From JAZDMK01 sp043800975 (GTDB lineage: Bacteria; Bacteroidota; Bacteroidia; Bacteroidales; JAHJDW01): DNA of 24,201 bases. Position 1 is the stretch's first letter; each line of letters opens with the position of its first letter. Made by a program: the position numbers and the translations under genes. Location of the stretch: NCBI GenBank assembly GCA_043800975.1, contig JAZDMK010000328.1:1-24201 (forward strand), given 5' to 3'. The notes beneath the pieces are model-generated. The model saw only the letters and a list, made by a program, of their open reading frames with translations. It ran no database searches and was not told the DNA's origin. Below, piece after piece: positions 1 through 6,600 of the stretch.

Positions 1-918
1 CCATCTTTCCAGCAATAACTGACCTTTGTCGATTGAAAGTAAGAGAAAAAATGCTGCAACAGCTAAGCAAGCAAGTGCAAAAAGCAACTGTGGATAATAC
101 GTAAAAGTCCATACAAGTGATATTTTCATTCGTGTCCAGAAAATACCACTTACCTTTTTTTCTGTAGACCCTTCCAGCAAGGAGAACTTTATCGTACAAA
201 ACTGATCATCCGTTTTGAAATCGCCAAGTCGCACTCCGATGTCCTGCATGTTGGTTTCCACTTCCAGAATTTTGTCCTGCAAAGCAATATAATCTTTGAT
301 CTGGCCGCCTTTGTTTTTAAGCTCATTCAGCGAATTTACGATTCGTTCATACGATTGCTTCTCTGCCATCAGCTTTCGGTATTCATTGGTTTTGTCCACC
401 TTCATTACTTCATTGATCTTAAGCTGGCCGATCTTCTGTAATACATTATATAAAGAATCAAACCGCTCGGGCGATACTCCGATCAGCAAATGCAGCTCCC
501 TGTTTCCCTTGTTACCAAGTTTACGTTCGTATTGAATAATCGCATCGTAACGCTTTGCTTCTTTCCGAATGGCTGCATCATCCTTATCATACTGCGATGA
601 TTTCGATTTCAGCGTGGCCGTTTTTTCATATTTCGATTCGGAGGAAACTTCCTGTGGGGTTAAATCTGCGTTGACAGGAGGCGACATCTTCATTTCTGTG
701 CTGTTTGTTTTATCATACTTCGCACTCTTTTCAGTTGCATAATTTCTCTTCACATCGCCGAATGAGCTGAACACTTCCTCCTGCTGGTTTCCGGTAGTAT
801 GCAGGGTGGAAAACATGTATCCGTATATAAGTCGCAGCACCAGCATCACTACAAAAAGAGATACAAGGATGATGACCCATTGGATAAAGCGTCTTTTGAA
901 AGTCTTTTTTGTTTTCAT
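1..918 (-). CDS. DUF4349-type membrane protein, 3' end outside window
   Basis: An open frame of 306 codons runs from an ATG at 916-918 to the left edge with no stop, so the C-terminal end is missing. The protein starts with a basic stretch (MKTKKTFKRRF) and one membrane segment at about residues 12-33. A polar, Lys/Ser-rich linker follows to about 120, then a globular part containing the heptad-like stretch NEYRKLMAEKQSYERIV, and a second membrane segment at about 268-293. This order (N-terminal helix, extracytoplasmic domain with coiled coil, C-terminal helix) fits the DUF4349 family, whose function is unknown to me. The N-terminus has no lipobox. A TATCTTTG box lies 23 bases upstream, so it probably has its own promoter. 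Family assignment is by overall pattern and was not checked by a search. Confidence 0.75.
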   Translation of the reverse strand, partial: MKTKKTFKRRFIQWVIILVSLFVVMLVLRLIYGYMFSTLHTTGNQQEEVFSSFGDVKRNYATEKSAKYDKTNSTEMKMSPPVNADLTPQEVSSESKYEKTATLKSKSSQYDKDDAAIRKEAKRYDAIIQYERKLGNKGNRELHLLIGVSPERFDSLYNVLQKIGQLKINEVMKVDKTNEYRKLMAEKQSYERIVNSLNELKNKGGQIKDYIALQDKILEVETNMQDIGVRLGDFKTDDQFCTIKFSLLEGSTEKKVSGIFWTRMKISLVWTFTYYPQLLFALACLAVAAFFLLLSIDKGQLLLERW

Positions 919-941
919 ATTTTCAGGTTTTAGGCTTTTAA

Positions 942-949
942 CAAAGATA
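942..949 (-). promoter_or_regulatory. Predicted -7 box for the DUF4349 gene
   Basis: On the minus strand this reads TATCTTTG, a full match to the Bacteroidota -7 pattern TAnnTTTG, 23 bases before the start codon at 918. No clear TTG is present at the expected -33 distance. Instead that region is occupied by the inverted repeat at 965-984. Confidence 0.5.
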
Positions 950-964
950 AAAAAAATCAGTGAG

Positions 965-984
965 AATGTTCCGGGAAGAACATT
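965..984. repeat. Inverted repeat AATGTTC-N6-GAACATT, possible operator or terminator
   Basis: Two perfect 7-base arms are separated by CGGGAA. The repeat sits 15-35 bases upstream of the predicted -7 box of the DUF4349 gene, so it covers where a -33 element would be. It is also about 90 bases downstream of the ABC permease stop. It could be a repressor or activator site for the DUF4349 gene, or a hairpin ending the ABC transcript. On the minus strand the T-rich run begins about 8 bases after the arm, not directly, so a terminator is less convincing. Confidence 0.4.
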
Positions 985-1071
985 TTTGTATGATGTGCAG
1001 GCACTATTTGGAATACTTGTATGTGAGATAGCTGTATCGCATTCCCTGTCGCAGTTTTACTGTTTTTATAA

Positions 1072-1836
1072 TCAGCCTTTTTCTTTCCGGTTGATGTAAA
1101 GATAAAAATTGATAAGTGTTATCACCGAAAAACTGATCAGCGCCATCCATTGTACATTGAGCATCACAGGGAATTCCCTGCCGGGCATAACATTCAGAAT
1201 ACAGAAGCTGAACGGACTCAGGAAAATGTAATCCCACTGTAAGGCGATTAGTGATCCGATAAGTGAAAACAAACCGATGAGAATCGGAATCAGAAAGTTT
1301 TTAAAACGAAGGCTGATCAGGTATTGCAGCGCAATAATAGGCATACATCCGATAAAGAATTTGATATTGCTTTTTAGAAAATCAAAAACGGGAATGGAGT
1401 CGTTTGAGAGATTTCCATCGAAGAATATGCAGGGAAGTATACCGGAAAGAAGAATTCCGATGTTGAAGAAAATGAAGAACTGCAGCGTGAGAAGCATGAT
1501 CACGGAGAGCTTTGCGAAGAAGATGGTAGTGAAACTTTGCGGTGTGGTGTGCAATTGTTTCCATGTATTGTTACGGAATTCCATTTGTGTAATCAGGCTG
1601 CTGGCCATGATAACGCCCATGGGCAGAAGGAAAGCCGTCATGTTTTGCCAGCACTGCATGAAGTGCATCGACCAGCCATTCATACCTGCCGGACTACTAT
1701 TAATGCTTGATCCGTTATACAGAAAACTGATGAAATAAATAAGCGGGATAAAAAATCCGCCGATGATGGTAAGCCAGAAGGCGAAGCTGCGCTTTGTTTT
1801 CAGCCATTCGCTATGTAAACTGTTGATGAAAATCAT
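1072..1836 (-). CDS. ABC-2 type transporter permease
   Basis: This 254-residue polytopic membrane protein begins with the motif common to bacitracin/lantibiotic-resistance-type permeases, a short helix with SEWLKTKRSFAFWL leading into the first membrane segment (about 22-42). Further hydrophobic segments lie at about 62-83, 108-132, 160-177, 182-202 and 227-248, giving about six helices. It would form the membrane channel of an exporter with the ATPase encoded just upstream; the ATG overlaps the ATPase stop by 4 bases (ATGA), the usual sign of translational coupling. Substrate cannot be read from the sequence. Related pairs export or protect against peptides and lipids, but many Bacteroidota members have no known role. 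Confidence is high for the ABC-2 permease class and low for any substrate. Confidence 0.87.
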   Translation of the reverse strand: MIFINSLHSEWLKTKRSFAFWLTIIGGFFIPLIYFISFLYNGSSINSSPAGMNGWSMHFMQCWQNMTAFLLPMGVIMASSLITQMEFRNNTWKQLHTTPQSFTTIFFAKLSVIMLLTLQFFIFFNIGILLSGILPCIFFDGNLSNDSIPVFDFLKSNIKFFIGCMPIIALQYLISLRFKNFLIPILIGLFSLIGSLIALQWDYIFLSPFSFCILNVMPGREFPVMLNVQWMALISFSVITLINFYLYINRKEKG

Positions 1837-2744
1837 GATTCGCTTTTTGTAAGATCCATAAAAATTGTTTCCAGATCGTTGCGCACGGTCGTGATCTGAT
1901 ATACATCAATGCCGCTGTTTACAAGCAATTGATTGAGCTTTGCAATTTCTTCACGCCCCGCATTTGGAATTTCTACATGGCCATTATTCAAAACGGGATG
2001 CTGATTGTTTTGTGTAAAGATCTCCGCAGTCATAGCACTGTTGCCAGTTTCGAAGCGGATAGACGATGTTAGTTTCTGCTTTTTCTGCAGTGCATCCAGC
2101 GTATCCTGAAAGAGAATCACACCTTTGTTGATGATGCACACATGCGTTACCAGCTTTTCGATTTCACTCAGCAGATGGCTCGAAATTAAAATGGTTGTGT
2201 TTTGCTCTGTATTGAGTTTCTTCAGCAGTTCGCGTATTTCCATGATGCCGTTCGGATCGAGTCCGTTGGTGGGTTCATCCAGAATGAGCAGGCTCGGGTT
2301 GTGCAGCAGGGCAATGGCAATGCTGAGACGCTGCTTCATCCCGAAAGAAAACTTACCGACTTTCTTCTTGCCAGTATGTGCCAGATCAACAATCTCCAGC
2401 ACATCCTTTATGCGGGATTTGGGACACTGATACACTTTCTGCAGCAGGCTCAGGTTCTGTGTTGCGGTAAGGTGTGCATAGAAGGACGGCGCTTCGATGA
2501 GTGACCCCACATTTTTTAATATTTCTATCCGGTCATGCTCAAAAGGCTTATCAAATATCTTAATGCTGCCCTGCTGTTTCTTCAAAAGGCCGAGAATGAG
2601 TTTGAGTGTGGTTGTTTTGCCGGCACCGTTGGGTCCAATAAATCCGAAGATGGAACCTTGCGGCACCTGCATACTGATGTTGTTCAAAACCTGCTCATGC
2701 GCAGTGAAGCGGAACGAGAGGTTTTCGGTTTGGATGCAGTTCAT
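1833..2744 (-). CDS. ABC transporter ATP-binding protein, BcrA-like
   Basis: This 303-residue cytoplasmic ATPase energises the permease encoded immediately downstream. Visible motifs are Walker A GPNGAGKTT (37-45), a Q-loop-region segment GSLIEAPSFY (80-89), a signature of the form FSFGMKQRL (132-140) in place of LSGGQ, Walker B LLILDEP (152-158) with the D-loop NGLD (160-163), and the switch His in ISSHLLSE (H190). The GSLIEAP segment and the xSxGMKQR signature are typical of the bacitracin/lantibiotic-immunity (BcrA) group. About 85 residues after the ATPase core form a C-terminal regulatory extension. It shows no particular likeness to GldA and lies far from gldFG on the opposite strand, so I do not assign it as their ATPase. 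The lipoprotein gene ends 33 bases upstream and may share its transcript. Confidence 0.93.
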   Translation of the reverse strand: MNCIQTENLSFRFTAHEQVLNNISMQVPQGSIFGFIGPNGAGKTTTLKLILGLLKKQQGSIKIFDKPFEHDRIEILKNVGSLIEAPSFYAHLTATQNLSLLQKVYQCPKSRIKDVLEIVDLAHTGKKKVGKFSFGMKQRLSIAIALLHNPSLLILDEPTNGLDPNGIMEIRELLKKLNTEQNTTILISSHLLSEIEKLVTHVCIINKGVILFQDTLDALQKKQKLTSSIRFETGNSAMTAEIFTQNNQHPVLNNGHVEIPNAGREEIAKLNQLLVNSGIDVYQITTVRNDLETIFMDLTKSES

Positions 2745-2777
2745 GCGGGAGATAAGTTTTTTGTTTTTTCATATTTG

Positions 2778-3329
2778 CTATTTACATAGCGTAAAAGTTT
2801 TTAAATATTGTCCTATGATTCCATTCTTTTTTACGGGTGTCCAACCATATACACCATTTTGAAATCCTTCATTACCTTTAAGAATTCCGCTTTCGTAAAA
2901 CAACTTCCCGTTTTTAAAGAAATAGATGTTCATATCTGGAGTGCAGCAGTCCGCACCTATGTATTTTACTTCCCAATCGATTTGCATTTTCTTTAAAACA
3001 TTCAAGTCGTTCATTAAATACATACCTTTCTTTAATAAAAAAGTTGAATCCAAATACACATTTTGATCACAATCGAGAACTGCAAACCATTTTCCTTCAT
3101 TAAAGTTTAACATTCGAAGAACTTTAAACGTACTGTTTTTCTTAATTGGGGCATCAACTAAAGGGGTATAGTCTTTTAGATTTTTAATAGAATCACATAA
3201 ACTTTTGTTTTGAGATACCTGATGGTTTTGAGATGTGTTTTTTTTGTCTTTGTTTTCTCCATTGTTGCAAGAGAATATCAGAACCAGAACGGAAATAAAA
3301 ATTGTCTGAATGAATTTACTAATTCTCAT
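2778..3329 (-). CDS. Hypothetical lipoprotein
   Basis: I do not recognise the family. The 183-residue product has a lipoprotein signal: a short basic start, a hydrophobic stretch and a lipobox ending LIFSC with the modified Cys at 21. A charged linker rich in Asn and Lys follows, then a mostly beta-like domain with three Cys (CDQ, and adjacent CC in ADCCTPD) and a YGWTPVKK motif near the end. It should be anchored to a membrane. The gene is markedly richer in AT than the ABC genes beside it (15 of 60 bases are G or C at 3001-3060, against 27 of 60 at 2341-2400). It ends 33 bases before the ABC ATPase and begins 28 bases after the 218-residue secreted protein gene, so an operon with either is possible but not shown. 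Confidence 0.8.
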   Translation of the reverse strand: MRISKFIQTIFISVLVLIFSCNNGENKDKKNTSQNHQVSQNKSLCDSIKNLKDYTPLVDAPIKKNSTFKVLRMLNFNEGKWFAVLDCDQNVYLDSTFLLKKGMYLMNDLNVLKKMQIDWEVKYIGADCCTPDMNIYFFKNGKLFYESGILKGNEGFQNGVYGWTPVKKNGIIGQYLKTFTLCK

Positions 3330-3357
3330 CCGATAAAATTAGAGTTTTTTTTCATTC

Positions 3358-4014
3358 TCAGTCATCCGTCAAAATTCGGGAAGTATATTCAATCACATAA
3401 TCTCTCAAAAAGGAATTGATGAACTCCACGCTGCTGCCGTCTTTGGTGAGTTCTTCCAGTTGCTTTTTGTATTCATCGGTTTTCTGCCAGGCGGCAAACT
3501 GCTTGTCGCGGAATGCTTCATATTCTTTATAATCCAGCTTCTTCTCTTTTTTAAAATCACCCTTGTCAATTTCAAGCAGGAAATAATTTTCATAGGTGGA
3601 TGCGTAGCCCATATGCACGTAATTGACCATCTTTCCGTAGGGCAGCACCAGCAGGCCGGTGAGCCAGTCGATCTTTACCAAACTGTCTTTCGGAAAAATC
3701 TCCCCGAGCACGCTTTTCCATTCCGTTTCAAACGAGTTGTTTTTACCTTTCTTGGAATATTGGCACTGAATATCTTTCAGGAAAAGCTGTTTGTCACGAA
3801 TTTCAAATGTGGCGATATAGCCGCGCCAGCAGGCTGTAGAGCGGATCCCGTCTTCGGGTCGTTTGTCAGGATGCTCTGCAAAGTAAGCTTCCATGGGGTT
3901 GGAATGCAGTGAATATTCTTTGCCGTTGTAAATGATTTTGTCAGGATACTGTGCTGTGGCAAAAAGACTGCTGCTGAAAAGCAACAGGAGGAGGGAGGTG
4001 AGGATGGGTTTCAT
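3358..4014 (-). CDS. Hypothetical secreted protein
   Basis: I do not recognise the family. The 218-residue product has a Sec signal peptide (MKPILTSLLLLLFSSSLFATA, cleavage probably after residue 21, before QYPD), no lipobox and no further membrane segment. The mature part begins with DKIIYNGKEYSLHSNPMEAYF, followed by a domain with two Cys (ACWRGY and IQC) that could pair outside the cytoplasm, and an acidic/basic C-terminal half rich in Lys and Glu (KEYEAFRDKQFAAWQKTDEYKK). The pattern resembles secreted Bacteroidota proteins that begin 'KIxYNGKEYxLxxNPLExYF', known to me only as hypothetical proteins. The gene stands alone, with 48 bases to the flavodoxin gene upstream. Confidence 0.8.
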   Translation of the reverse strand: MKPILTSLLLLLFSSSLFATAQYPDKIIYNGKEYSLHSNPMEAYFAEHPDKRPEDGIRSTACWRGYIATFEIRDKQLFLKDIQCQYSKKGKNNSFETEWKSVLGEIFPKDSLVKIDWLTGLLVLPYGKMVNYVHMGYASTYENYFLLEIDKGDFKKEKKLDYKEYEAFRDKQFAAWQKTDEYKKQLEELTKDGSSVEFINSFLRDYVIEYTSRILTDD

Positions 4015-4062
4015 AGTGTGATTTTATTGAATGATACAAAATGACTGAAATTTACTAAAATT

Positions 4063-4689
4063 TCATCGCACAAAATTCGTTATTTCCTTCTTCTCCATTT
4101 CCGGCTCGGGTATGGTTGTGGCTTCGCGCATCTTCAGCATCCACGCCATGTTTTTACCCAGTACACGCATGATCTGAACGCCTTCTGCATCCTGCGAAAC
4201 TTCGCCGGGTGTGCGACCGTGTATGATGTTCCAGTAATTGGAAGTGGCTACCAGCATCTCTGCATAGTTGAGATAATGATTCAGCCCGTCCAGCGTGGAC
4301 GATCCGCCCGACCTGCGTACTGCCGTGATTGCGGCTCCCACCTTATGCCGGAAGAAATTTCCATTGGCTCCTGAAATATAAAACAGACGGTCGAGAAAAC
4401 ATTTCATCGTTCCGGCTATGCCCGAATAATAAACGGGTGAACCGATTACCAGCCCGTCGGCTTCCATGATTTTCGGGATGAATGAATTGAAGTCATCCTG
4501 CGTAGCGCACTTCTGATCCTTGTTTGCATAACACTTCATGCAGGCTGTGCACCCGCGGATGGCGCGGTTTCCAATATGTAAAACTTCAAATTCAATACCG
4601 GCTGCTTCCAGTTCATTGCCCAGCATCCGCATTGCCTGGTAAGTGTTTCCTTCACCCTTGGGGCTTCCGTTGATTGCGATTACTTTCAT
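4063..4689 (-). CDS. Flavodoxin-family NAD(P)H-dependent oxidoreductase
   Basis: This 208-residue protein has the flavodoxin-like fold of NADPH-dependent FMN reductases. The FMN-phosphate loop is INGSPKGEGNTY (6-17), a Cys-rich segment has Cys at 47, 50, 53 and 61 (CTACMKC...C), and the second FMN loop is GLVIGSPVYYSGIAGTMK. The Cys cluster resembles that of iron-sulfur flavoproteins, where such cysteines hold a 4Fe-4S centre, but close homologues in many bacteria carry variants and cluster binding is inference. It is cytoplasmic and probably a quinone, nitro-compound or thiol-linked reductase; the substrate is unknown. It starts 5 bases after the KilA-N gene ends, yet is much richer in GC (34 of 60 bases at 4261-4320), so the pairing may be recent. 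Confidence 0.9.
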   Translation of the reverse strand: MKVIAINGSPKGEGNTYQAMRMLGNELEAAGIEFEVLHIGNRAIRGCTACMKCYANKDQKCATQDDFNSFIPKIMEADGLVIGSPVYYSGIAGTMKCFLDRLFYISGANGNFFRHKVGAAITAVRRSGGSSTLDGLNHYLNYAEMLVATSNYWNIIHGRTPGEVSQDAEGVQIMRVLGKNMAWMLKMREATTIPEPEMEKKEITNFVR

Positions 4690-4694
4690 AAGAT

Positions 4695-5516
4695 TTATTT
4701 TAATTTTTTTATGTTTTTATTTTCGAGAAGTGATTTCATTTGAGTGATTGCAATTCTATTCAATTGGATCAATCTTTCATTTTGTGGTATTTGCTGATGT
4801 ATTAAAACAGCATTGATGCTTTCCATATTCGATAGTACTACCAGTTGCTCAATTGCGGCCTGGTCGCGAATATTTCCTTCCATATTCGGATTTGTATTTC
4901 TCCATTGCTGTGCAGTTTTTCCAAATAAAGCAACATTCAGCATATCTGCTTCACTGGCATAAACAGAGTTGATTTGTTGTTTCGAAAGTTCTGAAGGAAT
5001 TAAATTTTCTTTGATAGCATCAGCCTGAATCTGATAATTAATTCTTGACAATGTTCTTTGTAAATTCCATTCCAATTTCAGACGATTATTTTCCTCATCT
5101 TTCAGACGCTGAAATTCTTTTATAATAAATAATTTAAATTCTATTGATACCCATGAAGCAAACTCAAATGCAATGTCTTTATGTGCAAACGTTCCTCCAT
5201 ACCTGCCGGCTTTTGAAATGATTCCTATAGCATTCGTAGATTCAATCCATTTTTTTGGCGTCATCGTAAAACTGTTAAGCCCTGCTTGTTTCCTAAACCC
5301 GTCGAATTCGACGGGTTTAAAATCCGGATTGTGTAACAACTCCCAAAAACCAAGCAATTCAATAGTATTGCGGTTTCTTAACCAGTTTTTTATGATATCA
5401 TCTGTGTGCGTTGCGTCTTTATATCTGGCGATATCAGTTAAAGAAATAAAATCTTCCATTTCAGTATAGAAAACTGAAATTTCAGTTCCCTTTACATTGA
5501 TAGTTTTACTTTTCAT
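4695..5516 (-). CDS. KilA-N domain-containing protein
   Basis: This 273-residue cytoplasmic protein carries a KilA-N domain at about residues 15-135. Landmarks are FISLTDIARYKD, a WLRNRNTIELLG segment, TMTPKKWIESTNAIGI, AGRYGGTFAHKDIAFEFASW and FKLFIIKEFQRLK. A short helical/coiled-coil stretch follows (135-150), then a C-terminal region with YASEADMLNVALFG (about 186-199) and NIRDQAAIEQLVVLSNMESINAVLI. KilA-N is a DNA-binding domain found in phage and large DNA virus proteins and scattered through Bacteroidota genomes, where its role is not defined. The gene is AT-rich (18 of 60 G or C at 4981-5040) beside a GC-rich flavodoxin gene. It has no phage structural gene, integrase or transposase near it. 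A perfect 26-base palindrome lies inside it. Confidence 0.92.
   Translation of the reverse strand: MKSKTINVKGTEISVFYTEMEDFISLTDIARYKDATHTDDIIKNWLRNRNTIELLGFWELLHNPDFKPVEFDGFRKQAGLNSFTMTPKKWIESTNAIGIISKAGRYGGTFAHKDIAFEFASWVSIEFKLFIIKEFQRLKDEENNRLKLEWNLQRTLSRINYQIQADAIKENLIPSELSKQQINSVYASEADMLNVALFGKTAQQWRNTNPNMEGNIRDQAAIEQLVVLSNMESINAVLIHQQIPQNERLIQLNRIAITQMKSLLENKNIKKLK
5294..5319. repeat. 26-base perfect palindrome inside the KilA-N gene
   Basis: The sequence is its own reverse complement over 26 bases, with core CCGTCGAATTCGACGG flanked by TAAAC/GTTTA-type arms. It encodes residues 66-75 (FKPVEFDGFR) of the KilA-N protein in the conserved domain. In RNA only a hairpin with a tight turn could form; in DNA it is a symmetrical binding-site or cruciform candidate. 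Confidence 0.9.
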
Positions 5517-5563
5517 TTGAACAATATAATTTATAAAAGTAAGAAAAATCTATGTGCCGAATT

Positions 5564-6118
5564 TTACTTTTTTGTTTCCTTAACAATATTCACTTTTTCC
5601 ACTACAATCGTCACTACCGAAATATAATTCTTTCCGGTTTGCGACATGATTGCTCTTAGTTTTTCAATGTCCTGCTTTGAAATTTTTTCAGCATTTCCTT
5701 TTTTCTTTTGTGCGTTAACCCAGGCAGTGTCCTTGCAGGGCGTATTGTCAATATGACACAGCAGCGTCACATCTTTTTCTGCTTTGTCAATTTCTTTTTT
5801 ATTAATACGACTTTCTTTAGCGAGACCCTGCACTTTTACTTTCTGCTTATAAAAAAATGATTCATCAAAAATTGTATTCTTAACATTCGGAATCAATTTG
5901 ATGATTTGACCGTTCTCGGTTTTTAGCTTCATCTTTTTTCCGTCAACACCACAAATGTGAACAATGATTCCTTCCGTCTCAATCTTTTTGTTTTTGTATG
6001 AATCAATGTGAGCAATCAGAGTGTCGGCGGGCAGTTGGGTGTATGTATAATTTGTCTGAGTGCTTTTGCAACTGAACAAAAAGAACAGGAACAGTGAGAA
6101 GATTGTTACTTGTTTCAT
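5564..6118 (-). CDS. Hypothetical lipoprotein with OB-fold-like (DUF4920-like) domain
   Basis: The 184-residue product has a lipoprotein signal with lipobox FLFSC (Cys 17). The mature part begins with a Thr/Tyr-rich linker, then a segment reading KIETEGIIVHICGVDGKKMKLK and continuing to IIKLIPN. This resembles DUF4920 and related OB-fold proteins ('GxVxxVCxxxGxWMxLxxxxGxxIxV'). A Cys pair (LLCHIDNTPCKD) follows, and a Lys-rich helical tail. The role is unknown; a periplasmic or surface-anchored ligand-binding protein is possible. It follows the DUF1801 gene by 13 bases, so the two are probably co-transcribed. The family resemblance is by eye and moderate. Confidence 0.8.
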   Translation of the reverse strand: MKQVTIFSLFLFFLFSCKSTQTNYTYTQLPADTLIAHIDSYKNKKIETEGIIVHICGVDGKKMKLKTENGQIIKLIPNVKNTIFDESFFYKQKVKVQGLAKESRINKKEIDKAEKDVTLLCHIDNTPCKDTAWVNAQKKKGNAEKISKQDIEKLRAIMSQTGKNYISVVTIVVEKVNIVKETKK

Positions 6119-6131
6119 GATAGATTGTTTA

Positions 6132-6527
6132 TCAGGTTGCTTTCTTTTTTTTCTTCAGTTCATCATTTTTTAGATTTTCTTTTATCCGATACCGAATCAT
6201 ATCTGCAATAAGCTTCACAGGAACTGGCTTGCCATAGGGCATTTGAATGGTTCCTTTGGAGCATTTGTACACAGATAATTTTTCTTTAAATGCTTCAATT
6301 GTATTCGGCGAAATGAAAAAACTGTAATGATCCTTAAATACAGCATACCAGCAGAGCATTCCGTGATATTTAAAAGCCGGCATCTGATAACTGAAAGCTT
6401 CTTCCGCATCCGGTGCTACCTTGCGGACTGTGCTTCGGATCTTTTCCAGAATTATAATGGTTGATTCTTTCTGGGAAAGGATATATTCATCTACGGAACG
6501 AAAAATTGTTTTCTGATTGGAAGACAT
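6132..6527 (-). CDS. DUF1801 (YdhG-like) family protein
   Basis: This 131-residue cytoplasmic protein has the features of DUF1801: an N-terminal helix FRSVDEYILSQ, the segment IRSTVRKVAPDAEEAFSYQM followed by PAFKYHGMLCWYAVFKDHYSFF, then SKGTIQMPYGKPVPVKLIADMIRYR near the end. The 'PDAEExxxYxxPxF' core and the 'KGTIQxPxxxPxPxxLI' tail are the family landmarks. The family includes YdhG, proposed as an iron chaperone in Bacillus; the activity of this branch is not established. The protein ends in a run of six Lys. A TACCTTTG box 33 bases upstream of the start suggests its own promoter, with the lipoprotein gene downstream in the same transcript. Confidence 0.88.
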   Translation of the reverse strand: MSSNQKTIFRSVDEYILSQKESTIIILEKIRSTVRKVAPDAEEAFSYQMPAFKYHGMLCWYAVFKDHYSFFISPNTIEAFKEKLSVYKCSKGTIQMPYGKPVPVKLIADMIRYRIKENLKNDELKKKKKAT

Positions 6528-6560
6528 AATCGATTATTAAAAATACGGATCAATCTTCAC

Positions 6561-6568
6561 CAAAGGTA
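6561..6568 (-). promoter_or_regulatory. Predicted -7 box for the DUF1801 gene
   Basis: The minus strand reads TACCTTTG, a full match to TAnnTTTG, 33 bases before the DUF1801 start. No TTG is seen about 19 bases upstream, so only half of the promoter pattern is present. Confidence 0.4.
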
Positions 6569-6600
6569 ATATCCTTTTCAGAAAATAAAAAAAGAGACTG

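Noticed and set aside
1277..1738. A 153-codon plus-strand open frame inside the ABC permease gene
   Set aside because: The permease on the other strand is convincing and overlaps its ATPase gene in an operon; the plus-strand product is Arg/Lys/Cys-rich with no recognisable fold.
1833..2744. Assignment of the ABC ATPase as GldA for the gldFG genes
   Set aside because: Its GSLIEAP segment and FSFGMKQR signature point to the bacitracin/lantibiotic-resistance group, and it overlaps its own permease gene.
4047..4064. Inverted repeat GAAATTT-ACTA-AAATTTC at the end of the flavodoxin gene as a terminator
   Set aside because: The stem is mostly A-T pairs and is not followed by a T run on the minus strand, so it is a weak hairpin only.
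4695..5516. KilA-N gene as part of a prophage
   Set aside because: No integrase, structural, lysis or replication genes of a phage are nearby; the neighbours are ordinary chromosomal genes.
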